Of a stretch of 64,000 bases of DNA, positions 47,055 through 57,141 are shown piece by piece. The stretch's first letter is position 1. Each line of letters starts with the position of its first letter. Under the pieces are notes generated by a model. It was not told the DNA's origin. It worked only from the letters and a program-made list of their open reading frames with translations, and searched no databases. Both the position numbers and the translations under genes were made by a program. Origin of the DNA: Gonocerus acuteangulatus (Eukaryota > Arthropoda > Insecta > Hemiptera > Coreidae). The stretch covers positions 25,142,701-25,206,700 of the forward strand of contig OX328128.1 of NCBI GenBank assembly GCA_946811695.1, written 5' to 3'.

Positions 47055-47093
47055 GCCGACGTTTCGGCTTGAACTTCAAGCCTTCATCAGGGC
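47055..47093 (-). ncRNA. Hammerhead-ribozyme-like motif (L3, left arm)
   Basis: Minus strand: stem I strand GCC, CTGATGA (47090-47084), stem II GGCTTGA/TCAAGCC, GAAA, then CG, TC and stem I partner GGC. All core positions are conserved. It mirrors the right-arm motif, with one loop difference (AGT versus AGC). Confidence 0.65.
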
Positions 47094-47194
47094 GATGGGA
47101 AGATTGAGAACTATACCTCACAGATGCGGGATCATTTCTCCATTTCTTGGAAATGATCCCGCATCTGTGAGGTATAGTTCTCAATCTTCCCATC

Positions 47195-47233
47195 GCCCTG
47201 ATGAAGGCTTGAAGCTCAAGCCGAAACGTCGGC
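47195..47233 (+). ncRNA. Hammerhead-ribozyme-like motif (L3, right arm)
   Basis: Stem I GCC (47195-47197); core CTGATGA (47198-47204); one unpaired A; stem II GGCTTGA (47206-47212) with TCAAGCC (47216-47222); core GAAA (47223-47226); CG as minimal, self-complementary stem III; cleavage dinucleotide TC (47229-47230); stem I partner GGC (47231-47233). This is the type I layout. Such short stem III motifs are known to act as dimers. Activity is not shown by the sequence. Confidence 0.65.
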
Positions 47234-47342
47234 ACAATAAAACTTCATTTTTATGATAAAATGAAGTTTTATTAAGTAGCAGTGACCGAACCCCGACAAT
47301 CCCTACCTTGCATCATCTACGGTCAACGATCTCCTCTCAATT

Positions 47343-47393
47343 TTTTTTTTTTATTTATTTTTTTTTTTTACGGCGCATCTACATCTAGGTCAT
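47343..47393 (-). mobile_element. tRNA SINE family A, tail-only insertion with 11-bp TSD
   Basis: Only about 23 bases of SINE 3' end (minus: AATGACCTAGATGTAGATGC, GCCGT) plus the A/AAAT tail are present. The perfect duplication TCCTCTCAATT flanks it at 47332-47342 and 47394-47404. It lies just outside L3. Confidence 0.88.
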
Positions 47394-47840
47394 TCCTCTC
47401 AATTATTATATTTATATTAACATAAATTAATAATATACTAAAATTCATCATTCTAGGGACACAATGCTAAGTTTTAAATACAATTTAATTGTGTATTTTT
47501 TGTGCAATGTTATGAAGTTTTTTTTTATGTACCAATTTTTTTAAAGGTGCCTCTCTCTTTTTATTTTATAGTAAGGTGCAGCATATTATTGTATAAAGTA
47601 TTGACAACTATGACAATCTTCAAAAAATGTTTTAAAAAAGTGTATTCTCACAACAACAAAAAATCGTATAGTAACAAAGTTACATCAGTCAGCATCACAA
47701 GATTAATTGCATAAATCTTCAAAATTACAATTGGATGCCTTCCTTTAGAATGTCCCAGTTTATTGTGGATCTAAAATTCCTTTATTACCTGAAGTATTTC
47801 ATTATTGCTTACATTGAAAGTTTTACATTTCCTCACATTA

Positions 47841-47913
47841 AATTAAACAGTTCTTATTTAAGAACTGTTTAATTTATTAGTCCGTCGTGACTATATTCCA
47901 TAAGTCACGACGG
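47841..47913. repeat. Two consecutive perfect hairpins at LINE 5' junction
   Basis: AAATTAAACAGTTCTTA and its complement (47842-47877, 2-base spacer) are followed by CCGTCGTGAC and its complement GTCACGACGG (47882-47913). The first inverts the target flank and the second inverts the first bases of the LINE. Confidence 0.85.
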
Positions 47914-48589
47914 AGACACATGCATAATATACACTGACAGCAAGACAAACATAGCACGGATATACAACAGCCAAAATCATAACGAACAGACTGAGCACAC
48001 TAGAACACTACTAATTCTGTGTAAGCAGAAAAATGTGACGGTTACAATAACATGGATTAAAGGACATTCTGGACTATTAGGGAACGAGACAGTTGACTTA
48101 CTTGCAAAATCAGTTTCAAAGGACACGACATTACCTATATCTTACTCTAAACTTACATCACAGACTATAAAAACACTACTGCGAGACAAATCAATGCAAA
48201 AATGGGACGAACGATGGACAAACACAACTAAAGGAAGACATTTACACAAATTCATACCTACAATACTCAACAGACAAAAATTAACACTTAACAACTTCAA
48301 AATGACTCAATTCATATCAGGACATGGACCGACGAAACGTTATCTACATAAATTTAAACTTATGACTACTAACACAGGTAAATGCAACAATACAACTGAA
48401 CAGACTTACGACCACCTCCTGTATGACTGTACATTACTGGAGGGACCCAGGACAAAACTGATTAAGGACATTACCTTACAGGACGGAACTTGGCCCACTG
48501 ACAAACCTGACTTACTACTTACATATTTTAAGGAATTTGACGCATTTATTAAACAACTGGAACTAAAAAATATCAATGAACTCATCTGA
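47902..48589 (+). pseudogene. LINE ORF2 C-terminus: RNase H and C-terminal domain
   Basis: An open frame from the truncation point. YTDSKTN carries the first RNase H aspartate. ITWIKGHSGLLGNETVDLLA is the C-terminal RNase H motif (GHSG-x2-GNE-x2-D). It is followed by the conserved C-terminal region MQKWDERWTNTTKGRHLHKF, FISGHGPTKRYLHKFKL and a zinc-like end C-x8-T-x2-H-x4-C (CNNTTEQTYDHLLYDC). RNase H in ORF2 suggests an I/R1/LOA-type clade. The stop is at 48587-48589 and no internal stops occur. The RT and endonuclease are lost by 5' truncation, so it is non-functional. Confidence 0.9.
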
Positions 48590-48816
48590 ATGCCCACATA
48601 TGTATTATGTTATTTACATATGTATATAATTTTGCTTTTTTACATTTCTTTCTTTCTTTTTTTTTTTTTTTACTTTTCGTTTTATTTTTATTTTTATTAT
48701 TGTCATTTAATTCCAGTATTCATATTCATTGTAAAAGAATTCATTATTTTATGTACATACCTAATCAAAATACGTGTAGTATCCAGAAAGGATGGCATAC
48801 GTAGATAAATAAACTC

Positions 48817-48843
48817 CCACGCTGGAGGGTTACTCCAACGTGG
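48817..48843 (+). promoter_or_regulatory. LINE 3' UTR terminal hairpin
   Basis: CCACGCTGGAG and CTCCAACGTGG form a stem with a 5-base loop and one mismatch, about 8 bases before the poly(A). The position suits the 3' structure recognised by LINE reverse transcriptases (inference). Confidence 0.65.
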
Positions 48844-48875
48844 AAAACATGAAAAAAAAAAAAACAGTTCTTATT

Positions 48876-49590
48876 ATAATGGGTGCGTATTTTTATAGTT
48901 ATTGATAAAAATGTCTCTCGATTTCTTTCTGTTTAAAAGTGTCCAATTAACTGGATTTTCAATTTTATCTGATATGTTAATAATATAACCGCTATAGTAC
49001 CAGGAGCATTTAAAAATATTCTTATATTTTTAAAGAAGGTTATGGATTTTCTATAATGTTATTTTATAAATTTAGAATCATACAACTTTTTTTTCTACCT
49101 CAAAGGCTCATAACCAAAGGGAGCAAAAAATAAATACTTTCATATAACACAAATTATAATGACTAATTTTTCCTATTATCTTTTTAAATTTTTTTCAAAG
49201 TGTTTAAAAATGTTATTTTCCGTGTTCATAAATTTCCGTATCATAATCTACTAATTAATGTATCATTTCACGACGTTTCCTTTAACTATTTATAGATTTT
49301 GATAAGGAAAAACCTTAGAAGTCTAAAGTCTCAAATATTTCCGAAATGTATGAAATCATAATGATGAAATATTTGTTTAACATAGGTCATAAGTATCGGA
49401 CATTACTCATTAATCTATATTTGACATTCCATTTTTTTTTATATATCAGAATTTTATTTATTTTTTTATTAAATTATAAAGTTTGGAAAAAAAGGACAGA
49501 TATTAATATAAAATTGTTAAAATTATGAAATATTGAAAATAAATTGTTGCGGGTAACGATTTCAGCGTTTAAATTGATTTAACGAGAAGG
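48876..49590. other. Non-coding, no recognised feature
   Basis: Very AT-rich. No element end or exon recognised. Confidence 0.4.
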
Positions 49591-49598
49591 GGAGCAGC

Positions 49599-49856
49599 AT
49601 GAGCTTGGAGCCGCGCTGTGGGGCCAAAGGACATTTCGTGTTTCAAAAAAGTTTCATTTTTCCCGGGCGGCCACCCATCCAAGTAGTAAACCACCTTAGA
49701 AGACGCTTGACTCAAATTGTCGGACATTCAATGCATCTGGGAACCGGTACCAAAGTTGGTTTCTGGGTGACCTTTTATTTCCTCGTCTATTTCGAGAAAG
49801 AAAGAGAACCCTATAAGAATAGGTTTGTTCCTACAATAGCTTATAATGGCCCCTGA
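49599..49856 (+). CDS. Unidentified 85-codon ORF
   Basis: An ATG-started ORF in a locally GC-richer patch, ending in TGA. The N-terminal ~50 residues are basic with RPPIQVVNHLRRRLTQIV. A probable single membrane segment follows, GTKVGFWVTFYFLVYF. The tail is EKEREPYKNRFVPTIAYNGP. The basic-helix-charged layout resembles small mitochondrial inner-membrane subunits, but no family was recognised. No adjacent exon, splice pair or repeat explains it. It could also be a chance ORF or part of an old insertion. Confidence 0.35.
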   Translation: MSLEPRCGAKGHFVFQKSFIFPGRPPIQVVNHLRRRLTQIVGHSMHLGTGTKVGFWVTFYFLVYFEKEREPYKNRFVPTIAYNGP

Positions 49857-50332
49857 GTGGTTTGGCGTCAGGGCTCAGTCTACGTACGTGCTTGGACAAA
49901 CGTAGGCCCTTATTCATAGGATGAGAGTTAGTTCTAGAATAGGTAAAGTATTGTGCAATAACACTAACATCAGTAGGAAAAGTAGTTTTGCGTGTACACG
50001 GAATCGCATTAATAGCACATACAAATCTTGTGCTTACTAAAGATTTTGTATTACTTCTGCTTAGTATAATAGCAAAATACACAACAATAAATAAACATTA
50101 AATTGTATTGTGACTTGCTCCCCATGATTTATAATTATTTTGTAGTTAATTATTTTGTAGTTTTACGCTCAGGCATACATCCCTTTATTTCGGAGTAAGT
50201 AAAACAACTCATTTTCAGCACTTTCTAAAGGTTGCACTCAAAACCGAAAGAATTTTGAACTAATATTTTCAAGTCTACACTAATCGTAGCTAAAAGATTC
50301 CAAAAATGAAATTCATGAAATTTCACCGCTGG

Positions 50333-50404
50333 CATATTTCAACCATACGGAAGAAATCTAAAACTGTCTTCTGTTTTAGATTTCTTCCGTATGGTTGAAA
50401 TGTG
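50333..50404. repeat. Near-perfect 32-bp-arm hairpin
   Basis: CATATTTCAACCATACGGAA..ATCTAAAAC is complementary to GTTTTAGATTTCTTCCGTAT..GAAATGTG with 8 bases between. A third, diverged direct version (TTTCAACCGTTTCGAAGAAA) follows at about 50453. Confidence 0.9.
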
Positions 50405-50875
50405 GATTCGCAACACCGTTGGAGAGAGAAGCAGTCTCACCAACCAAATTTCAACCGTTTCGAAGAAATTTAAAACAGAACAGGGAAATATATTTTTTTA
50501 CAAGTTAAACCCCTTAAAAGTGTTTGCCTTATTTATTATTCATTGTAAAATTGCCTTAATTTTACATTAAAGATAGTTGGCTTCTGAATAAAACACTATT
50601 TTTTGGCAATATTTCTTTGCACCTTTCTCCTATGCGCAGTAGCTAGTGTTCCACGGTAAGTCTAGCCAACTCATATTTACTTTCTTATCTACCCAAGAGA
50701 TACATTATAGCAAAATTTCAAGGTGCATAAAACACTTCATGAAACGTGCGTTACCAGCTCTTGGACTACTAACATGCCACTAACGGTCGAAATGTGCCAA
50801 TAATTTCATACTTCGCCACAATGAGATATTTCATCTGATATCATATGCAATTGGAAATAGAACTGTTCTGCAGTT

Positions 50876-50930
50876 TTAGCGTGTTTCCTCCCTCCCTACA
50901 GAAATACCGGTACTTTAGTCGACTCAATGT
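50876..50930 (+). mobile_element. HelA 5'-end fragment
   Basis: TTAGCGTGTTTCCTCCCTCC and the following ~30 bases match the HelA terminus. The body is absent. Confidence 0.55.
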
Positions 50931-51243
50931 CCCAAAAAAAAACAAAAAAAAACAAACTTTATAAGAAAAACAAGCTATTGAAAAAAATGTAGTTTAATAT
51001 TTTTATAATCCTTGATTCAAATCGAAGAGAGAGGCCATGCTAAAGAAATCTTGCATTCTATTATACGACGAAGAAAAAAAAATCTAATCTCTGAGGAATG
51101 GTAAGTCATAAATAAGGCCATCTCTAAACCAACATAAGATTCAGACTTTAACCCCTTTCTTGCTGGTGAACTCTGACATTGAAGATTGAGACGTTGGATA
51201 GAGAAAGTAACTTAGTGGGAATGTAGAATACAGCTAAAACTTA

Positions 51244-51300
51244 AAAGTCCGACATGCAGGAAGTGCGTCATCTTAGCGCGTTTCCGTACTCAGCAGCGAA
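51244..51300 (-). mobile_element. HelA 3'-end fragment
   Basis: AAAAGTCCGACATGCAGGAA, then GTGCGTCATCTTAGCGCGTT, is the subterminal stem-loop end of HelA. The body does not continue recognisably. Confidence 0.6.
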
Positions 51301-52122
51301 CAAAATGCAACAGAAGATTTCTACCATATATTCCTACGCGGCACAGTGGGGTATTTGCCCTGAAATGCTGGCCAAAAGTCCATTTTGTAAAACTTATCTG
51401 AGACGAAAAGTAATTACTGCTAAAAATAGTTGAATAGTTTGTGCACACTATGTTAGGCTAATCCTTGACCTGACATTACCTCTAAGCCTGGCGGACCACA
51501 ACAAAGTCTACAGTTTTTAATAGGACTCTGACTTGTTAAATATACTCCGTATATTTATCTCTGTAAAAAATTAATTTTTCTCGAGTTTGGTATTTTTATT
51601 GCAATTTTGATTATGGATCACTCTGAAGCAGGTAATCGAGAGTACATTTATTGCTTTTTTGCAATAATTAGGCCATTTGTTAATTAGTTTGGCCACAAGA
51701 GAAAATATAAAATATATTGGTATTTTTAACGTCGAATTTGACATAACTCGAAGGTTTTTGTTAGGCTTCCAAGCATTTCCAAACTGTTGTTTTTATATCA
51801 ATATTAAAAGGAAGTATTCAGCTGCAAGAACATATAATCAAAAATCGCGGATACGCGCGGATGTGCGTGTACACGCCAGTTAATGTCATAGTTCACGAAT
51901 GCATTTCATATGTTTGTTGTTTTCCGGAGTCAAAATAATGACTAGACAAAATGTATTTGACATCATGCGTCAAAGAAAAGAATCTTAATTATATATTATA
52001 TAATTATATTTGCCCAGAATTCTTTGTTTAGATATGACGATTATTCAGAAAAACAAGTAAATTAAATCAAGCGCATATTTTCTCGTTTCAAATTACAGTT
52101 TTAATAAAAATGGATGGAAGCA

Positions 52123-52168
<46 letters not shown>

Positions 52169-53020
52169 ATTACAACAAAAATTAAGTGTAACATCAGGGT
52201 ACACTATTGTTACCAGGGGCAAAAATGAGACAAGGGCGACTATTTTTTGGATTAGTCGAAGACAGTAAAAGTAAAAAGTTTCAAACTAGTACGGATGGCA
52301 ATGGAATTGCTATATGCTACACAAATGCAATTCTCAAGGTAATCCTCAAGCTGGTGATATATTAAGGATATACCTAGCTCCCATCCCGTGCAAATAAATA
52401 CAAGGATGCTTATTCAAAATTGGCAATACTTTCTGAGTGATTTCAAGGAAATGGGGTGTGTGTGTGTGTGCGTGCCCGTGGGTGGGTGAGTGTGTGTAGG
52501 CGTGTCTACGTGGGTGTGTGTCATCTGTTAACATTGATAGTAAATGTATACAAATATACGTTTTATTCCTAACATTAAACAAATATTTAAAACAAAAAAT
52601 CCTATTATTGCCTTAAATCCCATTACTGAAATCATATATTACCTATTTTTCAGAGTATATGATCAAAGAAAATGAATTAAGCATCACAAATATTTTTGGC
52701 CAAGAATATCAGTCCTGTACCCCACTGTGCGCGGCCCGGCTTATTCAAACCTCCGTACAAAATACCAACCACGTCTAAAACCAATCCCAATTTTGGTGAA
52801 TTACGCCGAGTAATTAACTCAAACTCCTGAACTATCAGAATCTATTCTCTCTAAAATTCTAAATAATTAAAAATATATTTTATATTTAACTGTCCACGTA
52901 TTTTGCCATTTATTTGTTGTGTAAGTTTTAAAAAGTTGGTGTATATAGCTTCGGAGTTTTTAGGTAGACTCGTCCGTCCAGGTAGCCAAACCATTTCCAT
53001 AGTGAAGAGAAAGTCATTTC
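51301..53020. other. Non-coding with poly(A) and GT-rich tracts
   Basis: It contains an A43 run at 52124-52166 and a GT-rich microsatellite at 52455-52525. No gene was recognised. Confidence 0.4.
52455..52525. repeat. GT-rich microsatellite
   Basis: GTGTGTGTGTGTGTGC and imperfect GTGGGTGAGTGTG repeats. Confidence 0.9.
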
Positions 53021-53024
53021 ATAA

Positions 53025-53358
53025 ATAAAACTACATTTTATAACTAAAATGTATAATATTTATATGCCAACGTTTCGGCTTGAATGACAAGCCATCTTCA
53101 GGGCTATGGAGGAAAGAAAGAACAGCTCATTACCTTGGAGACTACATTTGAATGATACATAATACATAAAACTACATTTTATAAATAAAATTTGTAATAT
53201 TTACTTGCTAAGTCGAAATATAAGCCATCATTGAAATGTAGCCTCCACGATACCGAGCTGTTCTCTCTCCTCCATAGCCCTGAAGATGGTTTGTAATTCA
53301 AACCGAAACTTTAGCTAGTAAATACTACTCATTTTAGTTATAAAATGTAGTTTTATTT
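53025..53358. mobile_element. Inverted-repeat element L4 with hammerhead-like motifs
   Basis: The ends AATAAAACTACATTTTATAA..AAATG and the complement CATTTTAGTTATAAAATGTA..TTTTATT bracket two inverted arms with CCATAGCCCTGAAGATGG cores. The arms are more diverged than in L3, and an extra direct AAAACTACATTTTATAA block (53163) sits in the middle. Confidence 0.75.
53066..53104 (-). ncRNA. Hammerhead-ribozyme-like motif (L4, left arm)
   Basis: Minus strand: GCC, CTGAAGA (53101-53095), stem GGCTTG..CAAGCC with loop, GAAA, CG, TT, then GGC pairing with the first GCC. The core follows CTGANGA/GAAA. The right-arm counterpart (53277-53316) has lost stem I pairing. Confidence 0.55.
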
Positions 53359-53679
53359 AACAAATGACCAAACAACGATCATCTACATCTTCCCAAAACA
53401 TTGTCATGTTTATGCTATGTTCTTGTAATGGCTACACCTGTACAAAAATGGAAGTTGGGCGTCTTTCTTATTTGTCATCAAGGGATGCTAAGAATCTTAA
53501 TCAATCTGAAAGAAGCTGTTGCTTATATCTCATACGTTATAAATCAATGGAATCTCTCAAGTATCCGCACAATGCCTTTTCAGTGCTTTTTTTGTTTTTT
53601 ATTTATCTATAATACGTTTATTTAACATTGTCTTTAAAAAATATATATACACAACACTCAAACATAAAATTAAATATTG

Positions 53680-54323
53680 TGTAGCGGAGCTTGTTTTAAA
53701 TTATATTTTTCCGCGGGAGAAAAGCCCGCTGCACTAAAGTTTTAATGGAGCTTTCCCGCGGGAATAATTTTTACCGTTAGAGTTAAGGAGTTAGTATCCA
53801 GATAGTGAGCAGATAACCGGAGGATTCGGCATCTCAGCAGATTAAGCCAAGTGTCGTTCTCCTAGCAATTTGTATCCTGCTGGCTGCTCCAAGAGATCCA
53901 CCAAAACCAGCCCAACATCTCGGTGCACTAGGATTTATCCGCAAGTACTGAACTTTTTACTAGATTTAAGGCAGCTTGCGATAACCCTAGGTTACCTTCT
54001 CAGTTCAAGCAGTACCAGCGAGATCCAAGCTCCCGGCTACCAACTCTCCGCATGGAGATCCGCACATCATCTCCAGTGACGTCATACCGTACTATTGAAC
54101 TCCGATAACTATGATTCTAATTTATGAACACTTTTTATTTATGAACAATTATTTATTTCAATTATTAATTGACAGTGTCATTTTATTTATTTATTGAAGT
54201 TTAATTTTATTATTTTATTTATTCAAGAGGAATATATTTATTATTTTATGAACACGCCCATTATTTATTTATTCTTTGTTGGGACCTTCTGACCAATATA
54301 CAGACAATTAATTAACCCCAACA
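53680..54323. mobile_element. Solo LTR candidate with 4-bp TSD
   Basis: A 644-bp segment starting TGTAGCGGAGC and ending ACCCCAACA (TGT..ACA), flanked by ATTG on both sides (53676-53679 and 54324-54327). A 4-bp duplication and TG..CA ends fit a Gypsy-type solo LTR. It contains an inverted CCGCGGGA pair (53707-53770). No internal region, PBS or PPT is present, and no second LTR was seen, so orientation is unknown. Confidence 0.6.
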
Positions 54324-54750
54324 ATTGGAATGTCAAGTACCAGGATGTCTGTAAATCACTTAATCCACTATATGTCAAAATCTGTGCGTATCTGTTTGCG
54401 GTTTGATAACAGTTTTTTTGATTTCTTCATTCATTTAGACATAGAATCTAAGGGTGTGGAATTCTTTCTTAAATATTACGTCACTATGAGTGTAGATAAT
54501 GTAATTGTTTCTGTCAGTATTATTTTTTGATTCCGTTACAGAATTGTGTATTGCTTGTTGGAAATATAACTCGTTATGGACAGTGTATCAATTTGTCTTC
54601 AATATAAATAAATTGAAAACAAATGAGTGCAAAGGGCTAATAAAGTGCATAATAAATTTCAATAGAACTTCCCCTGTCGGAAAAAAACTGTGCTTGAAGT
54701 TTTTTTGTTTTTGTTTAATTAAAATCGAAATATTAAGTGTTTTGGGTCTT

Positions 54751-54858
54751 TTGCACAATTGGGGCGCCAGTGATTTATAGGGATAACAGTTATTGCTATG
54801 TTATTTGCACAATTGGGGCGCCAGTGATTTATAGGGATAACAGTTATTGCTATTTTAT
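54751..54858. repeat. 54-bp tandem duplication
   Basis: TTGCACAATTGGGGCGCCAG..GGGATAACAGTTATTGCTAT occurs twice in a row with a period of 54 and one substitution near the end. Confidence 0.95.
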
Positions 54859-55091
54859 TTGAACTGAATATTAGTTTGATGTTAAATCTGAGGAAGCAAA
54901 AATTAATTTTTTTCCACCCTCCAAAATTTATTAATATGTACAGAGAGAGCTACAGGCCCAACGGATTGGAACCTGAACCTGGACGTAAGACTACATCTTA
55001 TTCTATGCTTACGTACTAGAAGGGAGATATAATATTTTCAATCAGTGTTGGGAAAAACTAACGTTAGCTTACTAAGCTAACGTACAAAACT

Positions 55092-55262
55092 GCCAGCGGC
55101 CAAAGCCTCGTTGAATGCACCGGTTCCCGTTGATCACCGAAATTAAGCAAGGTCGGGCGTGGCCAGAACCTGAATGGGTGACCGACCACGCGCTGTTGGC
55201 ATTATAAAAGGGTGGCAATCTATAGATACCCCGGGCGTTAATAGCCCAAACGTTGATACGCA
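55092..55262 (+). mobile_element. 5S-rRNA-derived SINE, copy 2 (best preserved)
   Basis: GCCAGCGGCCAAAGCCTCGT, TGAATGCACCGGTTCCCGTT, GATCACCGAAATTAAGCAAG, GTCGGGCGTGGCCAGAACCT, GAATGGGTGACCGACCACG and CTGTTGGCAT cover the full 5S rRNA length (~118 bases) with few changes. The body AAAGGGTGGCAATCTATAGA.., shared with copy 1, follows. The internal 5S promoter elements look intact enough for pol III (inference). Confidence 0.88.
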
Positions 55263-55553
55263 GTAACTAACTCACTCTAACTAAAAATAAGGTTATATTA
55301 TTATTTTTAGTTCTAGTTTAGTTTTAGATGTGTAAATTAATAATTAATAATGTTAATTCAAAAAATGATTTTCATCTCATAAAATTGGACTCCCTTGGAG
55401 TATATCCTTAATATGTAAATAGTTATTTTTAGTTTTAGTTTTAGTATGGTAATTAGTTTAATTTTATGATTTTAGTTTAGTTTTAGTTTTTAATTCGATA
55501 ATTAGTTTATTGCATACTTTGATTCAGAACCAGGGTAAAAAAAAATAAAGTCC

Positions 55554-55958
55554 GAATCGCAGGAACTGCATCATCTCAGCGCGGTTCCTGTTCACATCCC
55601 TATTGTCATTTAAAAAGCTTAGAATAGTAACAGATAATATTTTCCTCGGCCTTTGTTCAAAGGGTTTTATGGCTTTACCTGGTCGGGTCCGCCAGACCCT
55701 AGAATCCTCTTCTGCCGATACTTCATTTCATACGTTTCAATGAATTGGAAAATATCAAAAATTCTACAAATAAAATCAATTAACAAATAAAATAAAAAAA
55801 ACAACAGCATAAAGGCGATTGAAAATATTCAAAAGACGTCATCGAATCTCTTTCTCTTGGCAAGCTATATTTCTAACAATGAATTGATGATGAGGTAACA
55901 ATGATTTTACCTAATCTATTTTATTGTAAAATACATTATCCAACTATAAGCAATTAAA
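55554..55958 (-). mobile_element. HelA 3' part, host of the next HelA copy
   Basis: AGTCCGAATCGCAGGAACTG and CAGCGCGGTTCCTG, then the internal blocks GGGTTTTATGG..., GGCAAGCTATATTTCTAACA.., ATTATCCAACTATAAGCAAT, up to the point where a second HelA begins. Confidence 0.75.
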
Positions 55959-55962
55959 AAAA

Positions 55963-57046
55963 AGTCCGACTCGCAGGATTGCGTCATCTTAGCGCGGTTA
56001 CATCTCGAAGAAGGCTCTATTCTAAACAACCAAAAATTCCTTGTCATATTAAGTATTTTAAGTCTTGTTTTACTAGCAAATTCGTTTTACTGTTATAATC
56101 AACTATAAATATGTGCTTCGTGGCGAATTAAATTCCATTCTGTCGTGGGTTAAAGCTTTCTATAAAATAAGAAATAACGGTAACTTCAGTTTGAAGCTAT
56201 GAGGAAGGTTATATAGACGGAGAATTCAAAACAACCTACGTCATCATGATTAGCCACTGCCATCTTGATTACCACAGCCACTCCAAACTTATTATGAATA
56301 CCTTAGACCGTTTCTTAGCTTATTTTACTACAATACTAATTTTACTGATAAATGCAATTTAAAAGTAGAAACCACCAATTAAAAAGTGAGATAAAGAAAG
56401 AGAAAAACCATTTTAAAACAACAAAACAAACATTTTTTAAGTTTTAAGCGCTTATATCTCTCATTGACGTTGCCCCATCGAATATTGCTTCAGAACCTTT
56501 TTTGTAGAGAATTTAGTAAGCATTCGAATGGTGACTTTCCACTTATTACGATTTCCCAACCTTTATCGAGATATTTACGAAAAATGTATGGAGATTCGAA
56601 AACTTTTCATGTCTATTAATAAAATAATTTTTTTCGCATACTTCCTTAACTCCAAACATAACCAAAAAATTTAAATTAGTTGGGACTAATTTCCAAGATG
56701 TAGAAAATATTTCAATTGAATCCCGCGATTCTAAGTACTCACAAAAAAATAATGACTTACAAAAACATTGATTCCACTTATCTCAGAAACGGTTAAAGCT
56801 ATCGCCTTGAAAATGGTTTCATTCGTTTTCCTAGCCCAAGAAACCTATAAAACAAGTACCTGCAAGCATATGAACTCAAAAACGTAAGCGTTACGATTTT
56901 TTTTGCGCGAATTTCGCCCCAAACGCCATCTTCCAGTAGGCGGATTTTGCTGGTTAACGAACTTGACCTTTCAAATTAGACGACAGATTTTTTTACCAAA
57001 TTTCATCACAATCGGACCATTAGGGAAGCCAGAAATGAGCGAACAG

Positions 57047-57099
<53 letters not shown>

Positions 57100-57110
57100 T
57101 ATACATATAT

Positions 57111-57141
<31 letters not shown>

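Larger units (their letters stand above)
46980..47310. mobile_element. Inverted-repeat element L3 with two hammerhead motifs
   Basis: A nearly perfect palindrome. Arms 46980-47138 and 47151-47310 (about 159 bp each) are separated by 12 bases. Each arm carries, reading outward, CCCTGATGAAGGCTTGAAG, GCCGAAACGTCGGCAC and an AATAAAACT..ATTTTAT tail, ending GACCGAACCCCGACAATCCC. The tail block GTC(G)GGGTTCGG..TTAATAA also occurs alone at 62285-62330. The CTGATGA/GAAA motif with the adjacent poly-A-like tail is the arrangement known from Penelope-like element pLTRs and animal retrozymes (family assignment inferred). Confidence 0.85.
47859..48863 (+). mobile_element. 5'-truncated LINE with RNase H, 12-bp TSD
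   Basis: The target duplication ACAGTTCTTATT is at 47847-47858 and 48864-48875. The insert has two inverted junction segments at its 5' end, the ORF2 C-terminus (to 48589), an AT-rich 3' UTR, a terminal hairpin and a short poly(A). A young-looking copy: the ORF is intact and the TSD perfect. Confidence 0.92.

Noticed and set aside
54751..54858. TAGGGATAACAG resembling an I-SceI homing site
   Set aside because: Only 12 of the 18 recognition bases match; probably coincidence within a 54-bp tandem duplication.
55092..55210. Functional 5S rRNA gene
   Set aside because: The sequence continues into a body shared with a second dispersed copy and has changes in conserved positions; a SINE explains it better.
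55285..55520. Telomere-like TTTAG repeats
   Set aside because: Spacing is irregular and it lies next to hAT-like ends; the insect telomere repeat is TTAGG, which is not seen in tandem.
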